Below, piece after piece: positions 7,442-15,473 of a DNA stretch of 64,000 nucleotides (the first letter of the stretch is position 1; every line of letters begins with the position of its first letter). The position numbers and the translations under genes were made by a program. The DNA lies in NCBI GenBank assembly GCA_002293185.1, contig DBCS01000007.1:62231-126230 (forward strand). Reading direction: 5' to 3'. A model generated the notes under the pieces. It did not search any database. It had not been told where the DNA came from and saw nothing but the letters and a program-made list of their open reading frames with translations. Source of the DNA: Flavobacteriales bacterium UBA952 (GTDB lineage: Bacteria > Bacteroidota > Bacteroidia > Flavobacteriales_D > Crocinitomicaceae).

Positions 7442-8839
7442 TTAGTCTATTTTTAGTTTCAACCGACCTGTTAAACGAGAATCTACAACGAGGTGGCCTG
7501 TGGTTAAAATTAAATTTTGAACACTTAATTCTTCTATTTTTCCTGACAACCAAACACCTTTTGTGATTTCTCCATTGATTTGTTGTTCAATTGCTGTTTT
7601 TGTTTCAGCCAATATAGGACTCAAATCCACGTCGATTTTAGCAGTTAGTTGTTCTTTTAGTTTGGAACTTAATATCCATTTAGCGGAGTGCAAAAGCACG
7701 CTTTTGGTTCTCAATTCATAATCAACCTCTCTTATTTTTAAATGTTGTTGTTGGTCAATATATGGTTGCACGACTAAATAAAGCGTTCCTTTCTTTGTGC
7801 CTGAAAATTGAACCGAGAGCATCAAACGCTCCCCTTGTGGCCCGAGTATTTTTACATGATCAACGTTGATGTATTTATTATTCGTGATGTAAATTTGTTG
7901 TGTGTCGAAGTCGCGCGAAATAAAATGGTTAATCGAATCGTAGGAAGCAACAGTTCTAAGATTGAAAACACTTTCCTTTGAAGCACCTGCGCGGGGGGTG
8001 TTTTGTGGTAGGCGCGCATAAGGCATGCTTATCGCATTTGTTGAAAACAATGGTTGGGCCGCAATCTGGGTGGTAAATACGGCTTTTTTACCTTCATTTT
8101 TTAAAACCAGATCGTCAATACCAATTTGGCTTGGCCGCAAATAAAAGTAACCATATGGAGCTACAAGAATCGGATCTTGTAAAGATTTCCAAACATCTTT
8201 CATGGTAGAACGCACGGGTGTTGAGGCTAGTTGCTTGTCTATTTCTTTTTCAAGTTGCACCAAGGACGTTTTGACTTCTTTTTCGATTGTAGCCGTTGCA
8301 TCGTACTTAATAACAGTAATTTTACAGGGATCAACAAGCGCAAATGAATGAAGTTTTGTTTGAGATTTGAGATTAAAGTCAGGTGTTATTTCTACTTGAC
8401 TTTTGTATGACATCATTACTTTTCTTTTGGGTTCATTTACGCCGCAAGAAGCAAAAATTCTTGGCGTCATACAACGTTCATCACCAAAAACATATTGACA
8501 GGCAGGGCAATAATTTAAACTTAAATCAAATTTTCCGCTTATCTCACAGCGCACTTCGTTGCCTTTGAACTCAAAATCAAATGGGTCGCGTTCAAAATGG
8601 TATTTGTAACTAATTCCTTCACATTGTTGTTGTTCTCCATTAAACTTTTGATCTAAGGCTTGATCTGCCTCCGTTAAGTACGGTTTAAGCGCTAATTCGG
8701 TTTGTAAAGAAAGAAAAGAAGGCTCAAGAGCACCTATCTCATCAATAACTTTGAGGTCTGGAATGGGTAATTCAATTGTAATTGTTTTACAAGAAAACAA
8801 CCCTAAGATTAGAAATGAAAGGATTTTGATATACTTCAT
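7442..8839 (-). CDS. DUF4403 family lipoprotein
   Basis: About 465 residues from the preferred ATG at 8839. That start puts a lipoprotein signal (hydrophobic core then LGLFSC, Cys17) at the N-terminus. An in-frame ATG at 8860 would add MRLLLKI and is less likely. The body alternates beta strands and amphipathic segments typical of DUF4403, including a repeated pattern of KxVWKSLQDPI and a C-terminal WILSSKLKEQLTAKIDVDL region. The family is envelope-associated and of unknown function; lipid-binding or barrel-like roles are only guesses. An odd feature is the cysteine-rich patch CPACQYVFGDERC near residue 110. Confidence 0.8.
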   Translation of the reverse strand: MKYIKILSFLILGLFSCKTITIELPIPDLKVIDEIGALEPSFLSLQTELALKPYLTEADQALDQKFNGEQQQCEGISYKYHFERDPFDFEFKGNEVRCEISGKFDLSLNYCPACQYVFGDERCMTPRIFASCGVNEPKRKVMMSYKSQVEITPDFNLKSQTKLHSFALVDPCKITVIKYDATATIEKEVKTSLVQLEKEIDKQLASTPVRSTMKDVWKSLQDPILVAPYGYFYLRPSQIGIDDLVLKNEGKKAVFTTQIAAQPLFSTNAISMPYARLPQNTPRAGASKESVFNLRTVASYDSINHFISRDFDTQQIYITNNKYINVDHVKILGPQGERLMLSVQFSGTKKGTLYLVVQPYIDQQQHLKIREVDYELRTKSVLLHSAKWILSSKLKEQLTAKIDVDLSPILAETKTAIEQQINGEITKGVWLSGKIEELSVQNLILTTGHLVVDSRLTGRLKLKID

Positions 8840-8886
8840 TATTTTGAGCAGTAGGCGCATAAAAAAAGCAGCCTAAGCCCCTAAAA

Positions 8887-10116
8887 TTAATGCATTTTTG
8901 CTTGTAATCCTTGATCAAGGGCGTCTAGGAATTCTTCGGTATAAACAAAGTGTTCACCGTGTTTAACTTTATTGCCATGAATACAAACGGCCAAATCTTT
9001 GGTCATTGTACCACTTTCAACGGTTTCAATACAAACGCGCTCTAGTTGATTACAGAAGTCAATAAGCGCTTGATTATTGTCGAGTTTTCCTCTAAATGCC
9101 AAACCACGGGTCCAGGCGAAGATAGAGGCGATCGGATTGGTGGATGTTTTTTTACCTGCCTGGTGATCTCTGTAGTGGCGGGTTACTGTTCCGTGTGCAG
9201 CTTCAGATTCCATGATTTGTCCGTCTGGCGTAATTAAAACGGAGGTCATTAGGCCTAGAGAGCCAAAACCTTGCGCAACGGTATCAGACTGTACGTCGCC
9301 GTCGTAGTTTTTGCAAGCCCAAACAAAATTACCATTCCACTTTAGGGCAGAAGCAACCATGTCGTCAATGAGTCGGTGTTCGTAAATAATACCGGCTGCT
9401 TCAAATTGTGCTTTGAATTCCGCATTAAATATTTCTTCAAATATATCTTTAAAACGGCCATCGTACTTTTTGAGGATGGTGTTTTTTGTAGAGAGGTAAA
9501 GAGGCCATTTTTTAGTTAATGCCATATTAAAACAGCTGCGCGCAAAACCAGCAATAGATTCATCGGTATTGTACATAGCCATGCCCACACCATCACCTTT
9601 GAAATTATACACTTCAAAAGTTTGTGTTTCGCGGCCATCTTCAGGAGTGAAGGTCATGGTTAGCTTCCCCTTTCCCTTAAAAACGGCGTCTGTAGCGCGA
9701 TATTGATCACCGAAAGCATGACGTCCGACAATAATTGGGGCCGTCCAGTTTGTTACCAGGCGCGGCACATTTTGCATAACTATGGGCTCGCGAAAAACAG
9801 TGCCATCTAAAATATTGCGAATGGTTCCATTAGGAGACTTCCACATAGATTTCAAGTTAAATTCTTGAACTCTTGCTTCATCTGGGGTAATGGTGGCACA
9901 CTTGATACCAACCTTGTATTTTTTAATTGCTTCAGCCGCATCAATTGTGATTTGATCTTTGGTTTCATCTCTTTTTTCAATACCAAGATCGAAGTATTTG
10001 ATGTCTATATCGAGATAAGGCAAGATAAGCTTGTCTTTGATGAATTTCCAGATGATACGCGTCATTTCATCGCCATCGAGTTCTACTACCGGGTTGCTAA
10101 CTTTAATTTTTAACAT
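8887..10116 (-). CDS. icd: NADP-dependent isocitrate dehydrogenase
   Basis: A 409-residue dimeric isocitrate dehydrogenase of the eukaryotic-like subfamily that also occurs in bacteria. It oxidatively decarboxylates isocitrate to 2-oxoglutarate in the TCA cycle. Seen in the sequence are ELDGDEMTRIIW near the N-terminus, KSPNGTIRNILDGTVFREPI (substrate loop), the NYDGDVQSDTVAQGFGSLGLMTS segment with metal-binding aspartates, and EAAHGTVTRHYRDHQ (cofactor site). A lone TAATTTTG promoter element lies 17 bp upstream of the start. fumC lies 74 bp upstream in the same direction, grouping two TCA enzymes. Confidence 0.96.
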   Translation of the reverse strand: MLKIKVSNPVVELDGDEMTRIIWKFIKDKLILPYLDIDIKYFDLGIEKRDETKDQITIDAAEAIKKYKVGIKCATITPDEARVQEFNLKSMWKSPNGTIRNILDGTVFREPIVMQNVPRLVTNWTAPIIVGRHAFGDQYRATDAVFKGKGKLTMTFTPEDGRETQTFEVYNFKGDGVGMAMYNTDESIAGFARSCFNMALTKKWPLYLSTKNTILKKYDGRFKDIFEEIFNAEFKAQFEAAGIIYEHRLIDDMVASALKWNGNFVWACKNYDGDVQSDTVAQGFGSLGLMTSVLITPDGQIMESEAAHGTVTRHYRDHQAGKKTSTNPIASIFAWTRGLAFRGKLDNNQALIDFCNQLERVCIETVESGTMTKDLAVCIHGNKVKHGEHFVYTEEFLDALDQGLQAKMH

Positions 10117-10132
10117 GTAAAAAATTTAAGCA

Positions 10133-10140
10133 CAAAATTA
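10133..10140 (-). promoter_or_regulatory. Putative -7 promoter element of icd
   Basis: The minus strand reads TAATTTTG, matching the Bacteroidota -7 consensus TAnnTTTG. It lies 16 bp before the icd ATG. The nearest upstream TTG (complement of 10166-10168) is 25 bp away, longer than usual, so the -33 element is unclear. Confidence 0.45.
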
Positions 10141-10190
10141 ATCATTATTATGCTTGTGCTTCACTCAAAGACTTAAGAAACACCACGTAA

Positions 10191-11588
10191 TTAATCTAAA
10201 GAACCTATCATTTTTGATGGGTCAACGATTTGATCGTATTCTTCAGCGCTTACATGTCCAAGCCCAACAGCGGCTGCTTTAAGTGTCATGCCATTTTTAT
10301 GGGCATATTTAGCAATTTCTGCCGCTTTATAGTAACCAATTTTTGTGTTGAGTGCTGTAACAAGCATTAAGGAGTTTTCTAGGTGCTGCTTTACCATCGG
10401 CAAATTAGCTTGAATACCCACAGCGCAGTTGTCTGCAAAAGAGACGCAAGCATCGCCGAGGAGGCGCGCAGATTGCAATACATTTGCGGCAATGACCGGC
10501 TTGAAAACGTTGAGTTCAAAGTGTCCGTTAGAACCGGCAATACTTACGGTTACGTCGTTGCCCATGACCTGAGCACACACCATAGTAAGCGCCTCCGGTT
10601 GTGTTGGATTAACCTTACCCGGCATGATAGATGATCCTGGTTCGTTGTCTGGTATAATAATTTCTCCTATTCCGCAACGCGGCCCAGAAGATAGCATACG
10701 GATGTCATTTGCAATTTTCATTAAGGAGACAGCCGATCTTTTAAGGGCGCCAGACAACTCGACCATAGCGTCGTGAGCAGCAAGGGCCTCAAATTTATTG
10801 GCCGCAGTAATGAAAGGAAGCCCTGTAAAGTCAGCAATTTTTTGAGCAACTAAAACATCATAACCTTTAGGTGTGTTGAGGCCTGTTCCGACAGCAGTGC
10901 CGCCCAAAGCCAACTCAGCAACTACCGCTAATGCATTGTTTATTGCGCGCATGGAGTAGTCAAGCTGTGCCACATAACCACTAAATTCTTGACCTAGGGT
11001 GAGTGGCGTTGCATCCATAAAGTGGGTGCGCCCTGTTTTGACGATGTCTTTGAATTCGACTACTTTCTGTTGAAGAATGTTTCGCAAGTGTTTTAAACCA
11101 GGAAGAGTTACCTCTACAGCCATTTTATACGCGGCAATGTGCATTGCGGTAGGGAAGGTGTCGTTGGAAGATTGTGACTTATTGACGTCGTCGTTGGGGT
11201 TGAGCACCTTGTTCGCATCAGATAATTGTCCGCCGCGGATCACGTGGCCACGGTTTGCAATGACCTCATTGCAATTCATATTAGATTGCGTCCCAGAGCC
11301 GGTTTGCCAAATAACCAAGGGAAACTCATTATTGTGCTGACCGGTTAAAATTTCATCACAAACTTTAGAGATAAGGTCTTTTTTTTCTTGCGCCAAAACA
11401 CCGAGTTCATGATTGGCATGAGCGGCAGCTTTTTTGAGGTAGGCAAAAGCATGAATGATTTCGATGGGCATCGAACCTTCGGGGCCAATTTTAAAATTGT
11501 TGCGAGATCTTTCGGTCTGTGCTCCCCAATAGCGGTGGGCAGGAACCTTTACCTCTCCCATGGTGTCTTTTTCGATGCGATATTCCAT
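10191..11588 (-). CDS. fumC: Fumarate hydratase class II
   Basis: FumC reversibly hydrates fumarate to L-malate in the TCA cycle as an oxygen-stable, iron-free homotetramer. The 465-residue length is standard. Family marks include WQTGSGTQSNMNCNEVIANR, the NDDVNKSQSSNDTFPTAMH stretch, KTGRTHFMDATPLTLGQEF with the proton-relay histidine, and the lyase superfamily signature GSSIMPGKVNPTQPE. It begins MEYRIEKDTMGEVKVP, as FumC proteins usually do, which supports the chosen ATG. Confidence 0.97.
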   Translation of the reverse strand: MEYRIEKDTMGEVKVPAHRYWGAQTERSRNNFKIGPEGSMPIEIIHAFAYLKKAAAHANHELGVLAQEKKDLISKVCDEILTGQHNNEFPLVIWQTGSGTQSNMNCNEVIANRGHVIRGGQLSDANKVLNPNDDVNKSQSSNDTFPTAMHIAAYKMAVEVTLPGLKHLRNILQQKVVEFKDIVKTGRTHFMDATPLTLGQEFSGYVAQLDYSMRAINNALAVVAELALGGTAVGTGLNTPKGYDVLVAQKIADFTGLPFITAANKFEALAAHDAMVELSGALKRSAVSLMKIANDIRMLSSGPRCGIGEIIIPDNEPGSSIMPGKVNPTQPEALTMVCAQVMGNDVTVSIAGSNGHFELNVFKPVIAANVLQSARLLGDACVSFADNCAVGIQANLPMVKQHLENSLMLVTALNTKIGYYKAAEIAKYAHKNGMTLKAAAVGLGHVSAEEYDQIVDPSKMIGSLD

Positions 11589-11591
11589 TTT

Positions 11592-11623
11592 TTGGTGTTT
11601 GTGAATTAATTTATGTAATTTTG
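11592..11623 (+). promoter_or_regulatory. Putative promoter of the 52-residue membrane protein gene
   Basis: TTG (11592-11594), a 21-bp spacer and TAATTTTG (11616-11623) match the TTG-N17-23-TAnnTTTG consensus of Bacteroidota. The predicted transcript start is about 25 bp before the ATG at 11654. It lies just outside the fumC start on the other strand. Confidence 0.55.
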
Positions 11624-11653
11624 AAGTGTTTTTAAATGTAAAAATAATAGAAG

Positions 11654-11812
11654 ATGAGCACTTTCGGTATTGTAATGTTTCTTTTAATAGTCGGTATGGC
11701 CTTTTGGATGTTGTTCTTTTTATTAGGGTTCATCCTTCCTTATTGGCTTACCCTAGGTTTGTTCGAGCAATTGCGCCCAAAACGCATTTTTGACGAAGAA
11801 GTGAAATCATAA
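11654..11812 (+). CDS. Small single-span membrane protein (52 residues)
   Basis: An ATG at 11654 opens a 52-codon frame: MSTFGIVMFLLIVGMAFWML, then a hydrophobic stretch to about residue 38, then a polar tail ending RPKRIFDEEVKS. One long or two short membrane spans are possible. A consensus promoter precedes it, the sequence AGAAG is near the start, and a strong terminator hairpin follows 18 bp after the stop. That is a complete transcription unit, which makes it more than a chance frame. I recognise no family. It could be a subunit of a membrane complex or a stress microprotein; the position between fumC and a bestrophin does not decide. Confidence 0.68.
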   Translation: MSTFGIVMFLLIVGMAFWMLFFLLGFILPYWLTLGLFEQLRPKRIFDEEVKS

Positions 11813-11828
11813 AAACTACCATATTTTC

Positions 11829-11854
11829 CGAAAGCGCCTAACGGCGCTTTTTTT
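11829..11854 (+). terminator. Rho-independent terminator
   Basis: AAAGCGCC (11831-11838), loop TAAC, GGCGCTTT (11843-11850) and a run of T to 11854. It ends the small plus-strand gene; the stop codon of the convergent bestrophin gene starts in the T run. Confidence 0.85.
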
Positions 11855-12719
11855 ATGCCCCAAATATTTGTTGCACGTTATCTTGAATGGTTAAGCAAAG
11901 TTGATCCGTAGGCAAGTCGTTTTCGTCTATACCAAACGGATCCTCAATTTCCTCTGCCAATAATTCCATACTGACCAGCGCATAGAACACAAAAGTTGAT
12001 ATAAACACAGACAAATATCCAAACAACGGAACAAATGCTAATGGCATCGTTATGACGTAAATGAAAATAAACTTTTTGATAAAGAGGCTGTAAGAAAAAG
12101 GAATGGGGGTGTTTTTAATTCGTTCACATATTCCTAGAGAGTCAATAAGCGCGTCCAAATCGTTATTTATCGCAAACCATTGCATATGCTGAACAGTTCC
12201 TTTTTGGTATAGTTGTTCGACCTCAGCCCGCAACATTTGGACAATTCTTAAAGGCTGGTGACCGCTTAATTCCATATCGTTTAAGTCGAGTTGAGCAGAG
12301 GCTTCTTCTTTAAGGTCCTGGTTGCGTAAATGTTGTTTGGTTGCATAAACAAAGAGGGGAATAAGCCGAGTAAAGGAGATTTTTTCCTCTGCTGTTAAAT
12401 GGAGCGCGCTTAATTTAGAACTTAACGAACGGCTATCGTTAACTAGAGCACCCCAGGCTTTTCGTCCTTCCCACCAACGATCATAAGCGGTGTTGGTTCT
12501 GAAAACCAACAAAAGTGAAATAACAAAACCAAGCAAAGAGTAAACAGCTGTTAAATTTTTTAAAAAGTACGCCTCTGGAAAAAAGGTGATTTCCACATAG
12601 GCAATAAGTATGGAGAGCGCACTGATATAAACAAGCTCTTTCCACATCATACGAACGGTGTCGCTTTTATGAAATGAAAAGATAAAATTGAGCCAGTTTT
12701 TTGGATTGTAGTTGATCAT
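11853..12719 (-). CDS. Bestrophin family anion channel-like protein
   Basis: A 288-residue bestrophin/UPF0187-type inner-membrane protein. Bacterial members form pentameric ion channels. Hydrophobic segments occur at ~28-48, ~52-74, ~205-225 and ~225-248. The conserved RTNTAYDRWWEGRKAWGALVNDSR segment follows the second span, and the C-terminal EEIEDPFGIDENDLP motif is typical of the family. A CAAAGGTA on the plus strand at 12740-12747 (TACCTTTG on the coding strand) is a likely -7 element. It is divergent from the tryptophan dioxygenase gene, 88 bp away. Confidence 0.92.
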   Translation of the reverse strand: MINYNPKNWLNFIFSFHKSDTVRMMWKELVYISALSILIAYVEITFFPEAYFLKNLTAVYSLLGFVISLLLVFRTNTAYDRWWEGRKAWGALVNDSRSLSSKLSALHLTAEEKISFTRLIPLFVYATKQHLRNQDLKEEASAQLDLNDMELSGHQPLRIVQMLRAEVEQLYQKGTVQHMQWFAINNDLDALIDSLGICERIKNTPIPFSYSLFIKKFIFIYVITMPLAFVPLFGYLSVFISTFVFYALVSMELLAEEIEDPFGIDENDLPTDQLCLTIQDNVQQIFGA

Positions 12720-12807
12720 GCGCTAGTTTGATTATGCTACAAAGGTAAAAATTCTTAAGGCACTTAAATTTTGTTTAATTTCGAACTAGCATATCAAGCA
12801 AAAAAAG

Positions 12808-13758
12808 ATGGAAATCACAGCAGAGCTCAAAGAGAAACTTAGTCAGTTAAATGAAAAATATGCCGCGCTTGGCGAAGATTTTAATGCCTATTTAGAGGGC
12901 TTATTGCATGCCGACGTCACCACCTATTGGGACTACATCCAACTAGACACCCTTTTGAGTTTACAAAAACCAAAAACATCTTTTCCAGACGAAGTTGTTT
13001 TTATCATGTATCATCAAATAACAGAGCTATATTTTAAGTTAGCGCTGCGTGAATTTGAGGCCCTTGGGCAAATGACGAGCCTCAATAAAAGCCATTTTAT
13101 CGACAGGGTGGGCCGCATTAATCGTTATTTTGATGCCTTAGTGAAAAGTTTTGAAGTTATGATAGACGGGATGGATCGCGAGGAATTTTTAAAATTCCGC
13201 ATGAGCTTATTACCCGCATCGGGGTTTCAATCTGCTCAATACAGAGAAATAGAAATTTACAGCACTGATTTTATCAATTTAGTGGCAAAAGATGTACGCG
13301 AAGAAATGCGTGGAGTGGACGAAATAGATCAATTGTTTGACCATATTTATTGGAAAGCAGGAGCCACGGAGGCAGAAAGCGGCAAGAAAACCCTTACGCT
13401 CATACAGTTTGAAGAAAAGTACAAGAACCACTTTATAGCACTTGGCAACCATTGTAAGCATAAAAACTTATGGCAGGGATACTTACGCCTCAGCAAAGAA
13501 GATCAAGCCGATGAAAACGTGAAACAAGTGCTTCGTCAAAACGATACCAACGTAAACATCAATTGGCCACTTGCTCATTATAAATCAGCGGTGAAGTACT
13601 TAGCCCGACAAGATAAAGACGTGACAGCCACAGGCGGCACAAATTGGCAAAAATATTTACCTCCAAGATTCCAAAAACGTATTTTTTACCCCGAACTTTG
13701 GACCACAAAAGAACACGAAAACTGGGGAAAAATGTGGGTAGAAGACAACCTAAAGTAA
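12808..13758 (+). CDS. kynA: Tryptophan 2,3-dioxygenase
   Basis: A haem enzyme that opens the indole ring of tryptophan to N-formylkynurenine, the first step of the kynurenine pathway. The 316-residue protein has the family's YIQLDTLLSLQKP segment and MYHQITELYFK with His69, equivalent to the substrate-contacting histidine. FRMSLLPASGFQSAQYRE follows at ~130-147, and the likely proximal haem ligand His257 lies in LAHYKSAVKYL. The substrate loop, usually GTGGSSG, reads TGGTNW here, so this is a divergent member. Kynureninase lies at 35.4 kb, consistent with tryptophan catabolism or NAD synthesis by this route. Confidence 0.9.
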   Translation: MEITAELKEKLSQLNEKYAALGEDFNAYLEGLLHADVTTYWDYIQLDTLLSLQKPKTSFPDEVVFIMYHQITELYFKLALREFEALGQMTSLNKSHFIDRVGRINRYFDALVKSFEVMIDGMDREEFLKFRMSLLPASGFQSAQYREIEIYSTDFINLVAKDVREEMRGVDEIDQLFDHIYWKAGATEAESGKKTLTLIQFEEKYKNHFIALGNHCKHKNLWQGYLRLSKEDQADENVKQVLRQNDTNVNINWPLAHYKSAVKYLARQDKDVTATGGTNWQKYLPPRFQKRIFYPELWTTKEHENWGKMWVEDNLK

Positions 13759-13769
13759 ACGTATTGTTT

Positions 13770-15455
13770 TTATAACTCTTTGATAAATACTTTTGCGTAG
13801 TCTAGTAGTCCTGATTCATTGAGTTTAAAATTGCGAAGACCAATTCGATAGAGGGCGATAAAATCTTCGGTATAGATAGGCAATAATGCCTGTTGGTCTA
13901 TAATTGCTTTTTCGCAGCGGTGTTGCGCTGCAACTTTTTCACTTATGGAACCGGCAAAAACCGAAGCCAAATACAGAGAATCCACAAGTTCATTCTTAAA
14001 GTATAATTGTTTTTGGGCTGCGCTGTAAAAAAGCCTTAGATAAGATTCTGGGCCCGGGTAATCACCAACCCAGCCGATACGCCAAACCGATGCGGGTTGC
14101 ATGTTTAATGGGGGTTGTTGCTCAAATAGTTCAAGTGTAATCCCTAGATGCTGCTCAAGCATTTGGGCTACTGCTACTGACCATTTATAAGCTGCTGTGT
14201 TTTTTTTGCTACCAATAAAAAATTTGATTTTCGGAAACGACGCCATTGATTGGTAGCCTTCTTGTTGCAATAGGGCTTTTGCCTCGTTCATCTTTTCAGA
14301 GAAGCCCCGGTTGTCTGGTTGGAGATAAGGATTTTTGTGTTGGGTTGTGGTTGGTATCAATAGATTGTTTAATGCACGGCCCTCTCCCATTAATACACTA
14401 TTGCAAATGGTTGTCGCGTCAATTGCCATTGCAAACGCTTTTCTTATGTTGGGATTATCAAAAGGCGCTTGAGTACTATTGAATTGCAAATAATGAACCT
14501 TCGCCGCTGGTTTGATATAAATTTCGTGTAAAGGGTTTTTACCGCGTTTCGCGTCGTAAAGTGTTCCAAACGCCCCTCTCAAATCTTCGATAGGTAAATC
14601 AAAGAGTAAATCAAGTTGGCCTTTTAAAAAAAGCGCATGTGCATCTTCTCCTGGCACGCCAATTTTTAAACGAATTTCTTCGAGATAAGGAAGTCGGTTT
14701 CCAAAGCGGTCGTGCCGCCAATAATTTGTATTACGCTTAAATGTGTATTTATTTTTATCGACCCTATACAATAGAAAAGGCCCCGTGCCAACTGGGTTTG
14801 CGTCTATTTCTTTGCCGTAATATTGCACGGCCTGTTTACTAAGTATTCCTAAACTAGGGCTAGACAAGACATTTAAAAAATGGTTGTAAGCACCGGTTAG
14901 CGAAATTTCTAAGGTGTAATTATCAATGATGCGTATTCCACGAACGGTTGCCAGAAGAGGGTCGGCATTTTGTTCGTAAAACGCTAGTCCGCCCTCTATT
15001 ATTTGGGGTAAAATAAGATCCTGTTTTGCACTTGTGTTTTTTGAACAGGCGAGGCTTAAGCTAAAAGCGACATCTTCCGCAGAGAGTTCTGAAGAGTGAA
15101 AACGAAAACAAGGGTCATCGGAAAAATGTACGTTTTTACGCAGTTGAATGCGTAATTTTTTACCGGCGTTTAAACTTGAAATATTATTGGCAAGAAAATA
15201 TTTCCAACCGCTCTGGGTTTGCGAAGGTTGGAGTAACGGCTCAAAAACAAGCTGCTGTATGCGATGGTGATCTAGTGTATGATCAGCAAGAGGAAAAAGA
15301 GTTACCTGCTCACTTTTAACAGAGATATTTAGCACCCCTCCGTATTTAGCATCACCAACAGCCAGGCGAGGCATTTGGCCGTAGTAAGAGAAAATAATTA
15401 TTGCGGCCACTACCACAAAACCGGGTAAAATGTAGCGCAATAGTGAAGGTTTCAT
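13770..15455 (-). CDS. ABC transporter substrate-binding protein, peptide type (SBP_bac_5)
   Basis: A 561-residue extracytoplasmic solute-binding protein of the oligopeptide/nickel type. An N-terminal hydrophobic segment (residues ~8-24) serves as an uncleaved anchor or signal; no lipobox cysteine is seen. Family marks include KYGGVLNISVKSE, LRKNVHFSDDP, the VGTGPFLLYRVDKNKYTFKRN segment, and PFDNPNIRKAFAMAIDATTI. No permease or ATPase genes are adjacent, so it is an orphan binding protein or works with a transporter encoded elsewhere. It converges with the dioxygenase gene, 11 bp between stops. Confidence 0.88.
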   Translation of the reverse strand: MKPSLLRYILPGFVVVAAIIIFSYYGQMPRLAVGDAKYGGVLNISVKSEQVTLFPLADHTLDHHRIQQLVFEPLLQPSQTQSGWKYFLANNISSLNAGKKLRIQLRKNVHFSDDPCFRFHSSELSAEDVAFSLSLACSKNTSAKQDLILPQIIEGGLAFYEQNADPLLATVRGIRIIDNYTLEISLTGAYNHFLNVLSSPSLGILSKQAVQYYGKEIDANPVGTGPFLLYRVDKNKYTFKRNTNYWRHDRFGNRLPYLEEIRLKIGVPGEDAHALFLKGQLDLLFDLPIEDLRGAFGTLYDAKRGKNPLHEIYIKPAAKVHYLQFNSTQAPFDNPNIRKAFAMAIDATTICNSVLMGEGRALNNLLIPTTTQHKNPYLQPDNRGFSEKMNEAKALLQQEGYQSMASFPKIKFFIGSKKNTAAYKWSVAVAQMLEQHLGITLELFEQQPPLNMQPASVWRIGWVGDYPGPESYLRLFYSAAQKQLYFKNELVDSLYLASVFAGSISEKVAAQHRCEKAIIDQQALLPIYTEDFIALYRIGLRNFKLNESGLLDYAKVFIKEL

Positions 15456-15473
15456 TTAATTAAAAACCGTTAC

